NCBI GenBank assembly: GCA_011037195.1
Contig: JAAEAF010014488.1
Location: forward strand, 142,720-206,719
DNA: 64,000 nt
Direction: 5' to 3'
Source: Triatoma infestans
Lineage: Eukaryota > Arthropoda > Insecta > Hemiptera > Reduviidae
A program made the translations under genes and the position numbers. The notes under the pieces are model-generated. The model searched no databases and was not told where the DNA came from. It worked only from the letters and a program-made list of their open reading frames with translations. Positions within the stretch are counted from its first letter, which is position 1. Each line of letters begins with the position of its first letter. Below are positions 59,388-64,000 of this stretch, piece by piece.

Positions 59388-60992
59388 CTACGGCCCTTGA
59401 AGGACCTTGGCTTCCTGCAGCAGATGGTTCCAGACGTCCCTGTCCATAACCTTCCTTCTCCATTGCCTTACTTTCATGTATCGGAGATCGGACTCTACAT
59501 CCTGCAACCATCGCAGTCGGGGCCTCCCCCTTGGTCTTCCGCCACCCGGGTGCCCTTCATATGATTTCCACGGCGCTCTTTCTCTTTCCATTCTGTGGAG
59601 GTGACCTAACCATCGCAATCTCCCCAGCTTTACTACCGTGACTAAATCATCCTCCTTAAAGAGCTGCTTCAGCTCAGCGTTCTTTCGGCACCGATAGACG
59701 CCGTTTTCCATTGCTGGCCCGTATATATATCTTAGCACTTTCCTTTCCCAGCAGTTGAGTTTGTTTTCGTCGGCTACCGTCAATGTCCAAGTCTCAGAAC
59801 CATACATAACGATTGGCCTGAGGATGGTCTTGTATATGGCAACTTTAGCTGTCCTGGAGACATGCTTATTACGGAGCGTCGATCTTAGCGCCCCCAGGCA
59901 TCTATTTCCGGCTAAAATTCTACTTCTAATGTCATTGCTGACCTCATTTTTGGCCGTAAGGGTTGCTCCTAAATATTTAAATTCCCTTACCCCTTCAAAA
60001 CGGTACGGCTCGACTTGAAGTTCTCGGAAATTCCTTTGTCTTTTAGTAGTTACCATATATTTAGTTTTCCCTTCATTGACGCAAAGCCCGAAAATAGCAG
60101 CTCCTTCCTCTAGCTCACGGAATGCAGTTTTTAGAGCCGCAGCAGATCTTGCAATAAGTACTACATCATCTGCGTAGGCTAAGTAGTGGGTCATGCGGTT
60201 GTATATGGTGCCTCCAGGATTGAATGTTATTTTCCTTATTGCCATTTCCAGCACCAGGTTAAAGAGGATGGGTGATATTGGGTCTCCTTGTCTTAGACCA
60301 GTGTTTACTGGGAATTCTTGGGACACATTGCCTTGCACCAACACTTTAGCTACGGTGTTAGTTAGGGTCATATTCACCAGTCTAATCACTTTTGCAGGCA
60401 CTTGCAGGAATTTTAGACATCTAATAAGCCCTGTACGTGAAATGGTGTCATAAGCCATTTTGAAATCCACGTAAAGCTGGTGAAGATCTAGATTATTTTC
60501 ATAAAATTTTTCCAACACCGCTCTCATGGTGAAGATGTGGTCTGTTGTTGACCTTCCTTTTCGGAAACCGCACTGGTAGTCTCCAAGCACGCTTTCTGCT
60601 ACATTTGTTACTCTTCCCATGATGAGAATCGCCAGAATTTTGTAAACAGTGCTCAGCAGCGAAATTCCTCGAAAATTAGAGCACTTTAATCTGCTGTCTT
60701 TTTTGTGTATAGGGCATATTATTCCTGTGACCCAGTCTTTTGGCATCTCTTCCCGCAACCACACATCCAAAACCAATTCGTAAACTTCTTTCTTAAGAAG
60801 CTCTCCTCCATGTTTTATCATCTCTACACAAATGCCATCTTCTCCGGGCGACTTATTATATTTCATAGCAGTCAGCACGTCATCGAAGTCTTCTCTCGAA
60901 GGGGGTTCTGCCTCTTCATTGGAGGGAATCTGCTCTTGATAATCGTTCGTCGCAATACTGCTGCTATTCAAAACATCCCTAAAATATTCCAT
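59388..60992 (-). CDS. RTE LINE reverse transcriptase domain (ORF fragment)
   Basis: 534 codons. After a short MEYFRDVLNSSSIATNDY start the domain has KYNKSPGEDGICVEMIKHGG (motif 0/1), the SLLSTVYKILA segment, LYVDFKMAYDTISR (motif A, with the catalytic Asp), NTGLRQGDPISPILFNLVLE (motif B), LAYADDVVLIAR (motif C, intact YADD) and FKYLGATLTAKNEV. A long C-terminal part ends in a GRLRWLGHLHRMERERAPWK segment and GGGRPRGRPRLRW. All catalytic residues I can see are intact. The open frame starts only at a stretch that belongs to the linker, so the true protein began upstream and was cut by a one-base deletion near 61000. Confidence 0.8.
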   Translation of the reverse strand: MEYFRDVLNSSSIATNDYQEQIPSNEEAEPPSREDFDDVLTAMKYNKSPGEDGICVEMIKHGGELLKKEVYELVLDVWLREEMPKDWVTGIICPIHKKDSRLKCSNFRGISLLSTVYKILAILIMGRVTNVAESVLGDYQCGFRKGRSTTDHIFTMRAVLEKFYENNLDLHQLYVDFKMAYDTISRTGLIRCLKFLQVPAKVIRLVNMTLTNTVAKVLVQGNVSQEFPVNTGLRQGDPISPILFNLVLEMAIRKITFNPGGTIYNRMTHYLAYADDVVLIARSAAALKTAFRELEEGAAIFGLCVNEGKTKYMVTTKRQRNFRELQVEPYRFEGVREFKYLGATLTAKNEVSNDIRSRILAGNRCLGALRSTLRNKHVSRTAKVAIYKTILRPIVMYGSETWTLTVADENKLNCWERKVLRYIYGPAMENGVYRCRKNAELKQLFKEDDLVTVVKLGRLRWLGHLHRMERERAPWKSYEGHPGGGRPRGRPRLRWLQDVESDLRYMKVRQWRRKVMDRDVWNHLLQEAKVLQGP

Positions 60993-61208
60993 CCACGGTT
61001 TAGAATATTTTCCTTTCCAGTTACTAATTGCTCACTCTCACTCTCAATGCAACCTAACCTTGGTTGATATCCATCTTTAAAGGATTTAACCTCTTTGTAA
61101 AACTTTCTATTCCTCCGTTGTTCGTAATCTGTCTGCATCTGCTCTACTTTCTTCTTCTCCAACTCCCTCTTCTTTCTCCTACATATTAATCTGGCTTTTG
61201 CTCTCTTC

Positions 61209-62340
61209 TTACGATATTCTAGCCCTTGTTCTCCTAGTTAACATTCTTTGTCTGGCTTCATTTCTTTCTCTCAGTGCCTCTGCTACCTCATCGTCGTACC
61301 AATCATTACGGGCATTTCTTTTTCTCTCTCCCAATATATCAACAGCTGTCTTATGTAGAGCACCCTTGATTCTGTCCCATCTCTCGTCTACCGTCCCTGC
61401 ACCATTTCCATCCTGATTGTTTCTATATGCATTTCCTAAGAGCTCATCCACTTTCTTTTCAAACGCCTCCCTCTCTGACCCAACCTTCAACTTTTCAGTA
61501 GCAAATAATCTTCTCTTCACTCCTGTATTTTGAGATTTTGAGGCTATTTTTTGTTTCATTTCCGCTCTGACCATAAAATGGTCAGAGTCTATATCTGCTC
61601 CTCTAAAACTCCTCACGTCCTGAATGCTTGTTGCATGACGGGAATCGATAAGCAAATGATCTATCTGATTCCGAGTGGAACCATCAGGAGAGATCCATGT
61701 TTCCAAGTGGATTTTCTTATGAGGAAAAAGGGTGCTTGCAACTCTCATATTTCTTTCAGTCGCAAAATCGACCATTCTAGATCCATTGTCGTTGGTTACG
61801 TCATGTCTACTATACTGTCCAATCACTGGTTTAAATTCTATCTCTTTACCAACCTTTGCATTAAAATCTCCGAGAATGATCTTAATATCATACCCCGGAC
61901 TATCATCATACACACGCCCCAATTCTGCATAGAATTCCTCCTTAATTACGTCATCTTTGTCTTCTGTAGGTGCGTGCACACTTATCATCGTAATATTTGA
62001 AAATTTTCCTTTCAGACGTAAAAGGCATATTCTTTCATTTATCGGCTGGAACTTGATCAAAGAATGCTTTACTCTGTTACTGACAGCAAAACCAGTCCCG
62101 ATGATGTTAGCCACGCTACCACTATTGAATATTGTATAATCTTTCAATTGTGTAATTTCAGTCTTTTTCCATCTTATCTCCTGTAGAGCAGCTATATCCA
62201 CGTTGTATTTCAGCAGTTCCACCTGAAGCTGACGGCTGGCGCCGGGTGCATAAATACTCCGTACATTCCATGTTGCGATTTTCCATATTCCTCGCCTAGG
62301 TCGATTATCCTTTAAAACAGTCCGGTTTTTACTTTCTGCT
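61209..62340 (-). CDS. RTE LINE APE-type endonuclease domain (ORF fragment)
   Basis: The frame is open upstream of 62222, reading RRGIWKIATWNVRSIYAPGA before VELLKYNVDIAALQEIRWKK. Visible active-site motifs are TWNVR, LQEIRW (catalytic Glu), ILGDFNAKVGKE and IDSDHFMVRAEM (terminal Asp-His). No upstream ATG is seen in frame, so the start is unknown. The frame ends at a TAA at 61209-61211 after RARIS, where a frameshift puts the following linker (EYRKKRAKARLICRRKKREL) into another frame. Confidence 0.8.
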
Positions 62341-62549
62341 TTAGTTTTCGGAACCAGTATATATTTTATAAGGTAGGGTGGTTAGCCCTACGCCCTACCC
62401 CCAACCTGGAGGACCAGAGGATTTGATTTCAGGGTTCCCTTCCCTTAGGCAAGTTGCCTTCACCACGGCTATGAGCCTTGCCCGCCCACGAAGGTCATTT
62501 AGCATTACCCAGGGTGCACCACGCGGAGGCGACCTACACTACACCCCTT

Positions 62550-62714
62550 GGACATTTCTGATAATTTTTTTTTTTTGCCATTATTAAATAGTTACTCTGT
62601 ACAATATAACGATCTTATTAACATTATGGACATTTCTGATAATTTATTTATAATGTTAATAAGATCGTTATATTTAATCGATTCTACAGAGTAACTATTT
62701 AATAATGGCAAAAA
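62550..62714. repeat. Inverted repeat at the 5-prime edge of the RTE insertion
   Basis: An 18-base sequence, GGACATTTCTGATAATTT, occurs at 62550-62567 and again at 62628-62645. Between them, 62572-62627 is the reverse complement of 62650-62710 (minus a 10-base gap). So the RTE element is joined to a short inverted copy of its own target flank. Confidence 0.7.
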
Positions 62715-63000
62715 ACTTAATTGATACTATTCCACTCAGCTCTATTAACATGCCATTTTTCTATGAGCATTACCTATTATATTTGATAAAGGTTTGCCAC
62801 ACCAATTAAAACTGGCAATTGGTTAGAGCACATTGGGTCATTTAAAATCTGTCATCATCTAAAATGTGTGCCGAATGATTAATATGATTTATTATATCTT
62901 CAACCAGGGTTGCTGACCTGTCATTTAAATAAATTATTTTCTTCGACTGTTTCCATAAGTTTTTTCCCATTATTGTCATCGGCACTTGATCCGAATTTTT
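62628..63000 (-). pseudogene. I-clade LINE, endonuclease part, beyond the RTE insertion
   Basis: The minus strand carries FGSSADDNNGKKLMETVEEN (about 62995-62930), then a DRSATLVEDIINHINHSAH segment, and close to the junction a YNDLINIINKLSEMS-like sequence. At the other side of the RTE element (59352 and below) comes LPQLKINKVLSSIIKEWWNS, which completes the linker. The two halves read as one element split by an insertion. Confidence 0.55.
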
Positions 63001-64000
63001 TTATTTATTTATTAGGTATTTACAACTACATAATCATGTATCCAGTAAATCTGATAAATGAAATTTGTAATGTGTACGTACATCTTTGGAAGAATTAATA
63101 AATATAGATTGTATCGAAATATATTCTTGTTAAATATTTTATAATCGTAAAGTAGGGAATTTTTCCGAATTATGTATTTATAAATTTGGGTTTTTTGAAG
63201 GTTGGAAGGCACAACGGTAACAGTTACTTGAGTCAGAGACACCCCTATCATTACATTTATTTAGGACAAAGGGAATTTCCCTCTTTTCACATTCTCCGAG
63301 GTGGAGGTAAATTATATAAGGTGGACTTTTTTAGGGAAGGGGGCCAGTTCAAAATTTATACCGTAAAAAGAATGGAATCTATCATTAGAAAAAGCCATGT
63401 TACAGTAGTGACTGGTGAAAGTGACCCAAGAGACCCACCGCCTTCAAGTCAGAAAATATGTAAGTTTTATAAAAAGCAGTTTCTCCTAAAAGACAAGACA
63501 CTTATGTTGTTATATCACAATATTATGATATTTACTTATTTTGACATATATTGTTTATTAATTATATATTTTTTGAATCTATATAATTAGTTGTTTTTTC
63601 ATCATCTCCAACTTCTGTGTAAACATAGACCTCACGAGATCCCTTTTGAGAAGATCCAAATATAAATTATAATAATTAATTATTAATTAATATATTTAAT
63701 TTACCCCCCAATACAAATAATATTACAAACTATATGTACAAGAGTGGAGCAGCTGTCCATTGTCAAGTGAGGAAGGAGATGTATGAACGGAAAATAAGGA
63801 ATATGGATGAGAAGAGGTCTGGAAAATTATTAGGATGTATTTAGTGAAAAGGTTTAATAGGAAAGTTAGACTGAGAGGGGAACGATATTGGGAAGCAATC
63901 GATAAGGTCAGGACGCTGGTTGGGGAAGATGGCTAATAGTAGGTTCGGAAGGAGAATGATAGTTGAGGTTTAATGAGAACATAACATTTAAAAGAGTACC
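63001..64000. other. AT-rich edge of the window, no firm gene
   Basis: An ORF at 63186-63590 (plus strand, 134 codons) has no motif I recognise, and its latter half is low-complexity hydrophobic sequence. From about 63730 the sequence is purine-rich with EMYERKIRNMDEKR-like codons, perhaps another LINE fragment cut by the window edge. Confidence 0.3.

Larger units (their letters stand above)
59353..62549 (-). mobile_element. RTE-type LINE, nearly full length
   Basis: About 3.2 kb, the usual length of an RTE element. Minus strand: a GC-rich 5-prime region (62549-62370), an APE-type endonuclease, then a linker and a reverse transcriptase ending at 59388. A GAAGAAGAAGAA 3-prime tail lies at about 59364-59377. 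The endonuclease and reverse transcriptase are in the same reading frame, separated by two compensating frameshifts. A GGACAT repeat borders both sides and may be the target-site duplication. Confidence 0.75.

Noticed and set aside
61551..62000. 149-codon plus-strand ORF
   Set aside because: Antisense of the RTE endonuclease; no independent support.
63186..63590. 134-codon plus-strand ORF
   Set aside because: No motif, low-complexity latter half, no splice or codon evidence; kept only as part of an unassigned stretch.

Overview
This window is eukaryotic nuclear DNA, almost certainly from an insect. It is AT-rich, has split genes with GT-AG introns, and is packed with retrotransposons and DNA transposons of insect type. 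The one host gene I can support is a three-exon minus-strand gene of the insect-specific Osiris (DUF1676) family. I could not fix the order; a hemipteran-like, repeat-rich genome is only a guess. There is no sign of prokaryotic organisation such as operons or ribosome binding sites.

Layout. 1-3.7 kb: a decayed LINE and a pair of inverted repeats about 1.1 kb apart. 4.9-15.4 kb: the Osiris gene, whose two introns (about 6.1 and 3.5 kb) are filled with repeats. 16.5-28.9 kb: many copies, in both orientations, of one roughly 1-kb noncoding repeat family (called family H here), a decayed LINE reverse transcriptase, a decayed hAT/Charlie transposase of the GTF2IRD2/ZBED kind, and tRNA-derived SINEs. 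30.5-38.9 kb: LINE remnants, tRNA-SINEs, a tandem duplication, a long palindrome and a nested stack (a family H copy split by a LINE and a foldback element). 39.4-40.4 kb: another family H copy. 42-47.9 kb: the 5-prime half of an R1-like LINE and pieces of R2-like LINEs with a restriction-like endonuclease, one of them directly downstream of an ORF resembling the N-terminal domain of kinesin-13. 49.7-54.8 kb: further LINE remnants. 56.8-63.0 kb: an I-clade LINE split by a nearly full-length RTE-type LINE.

How it fits together. The only candidate for host function is the Osiris protein, which is probably secreted or endosomal and tied to cuticle formation. Everything else reads as layers of mobile DNA of different ages: decayed LINEs and diverged family H copies underneath, fresher family H copies, SINEs with visible target-site duplications, and the RTE element on top. 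Gene-level calls are strongest for the Osiris gene, the RTE LINE, the hAT transposase and the two SINE families. The family H classification and the kinesin-13 resemblance are inferences that need database searches.
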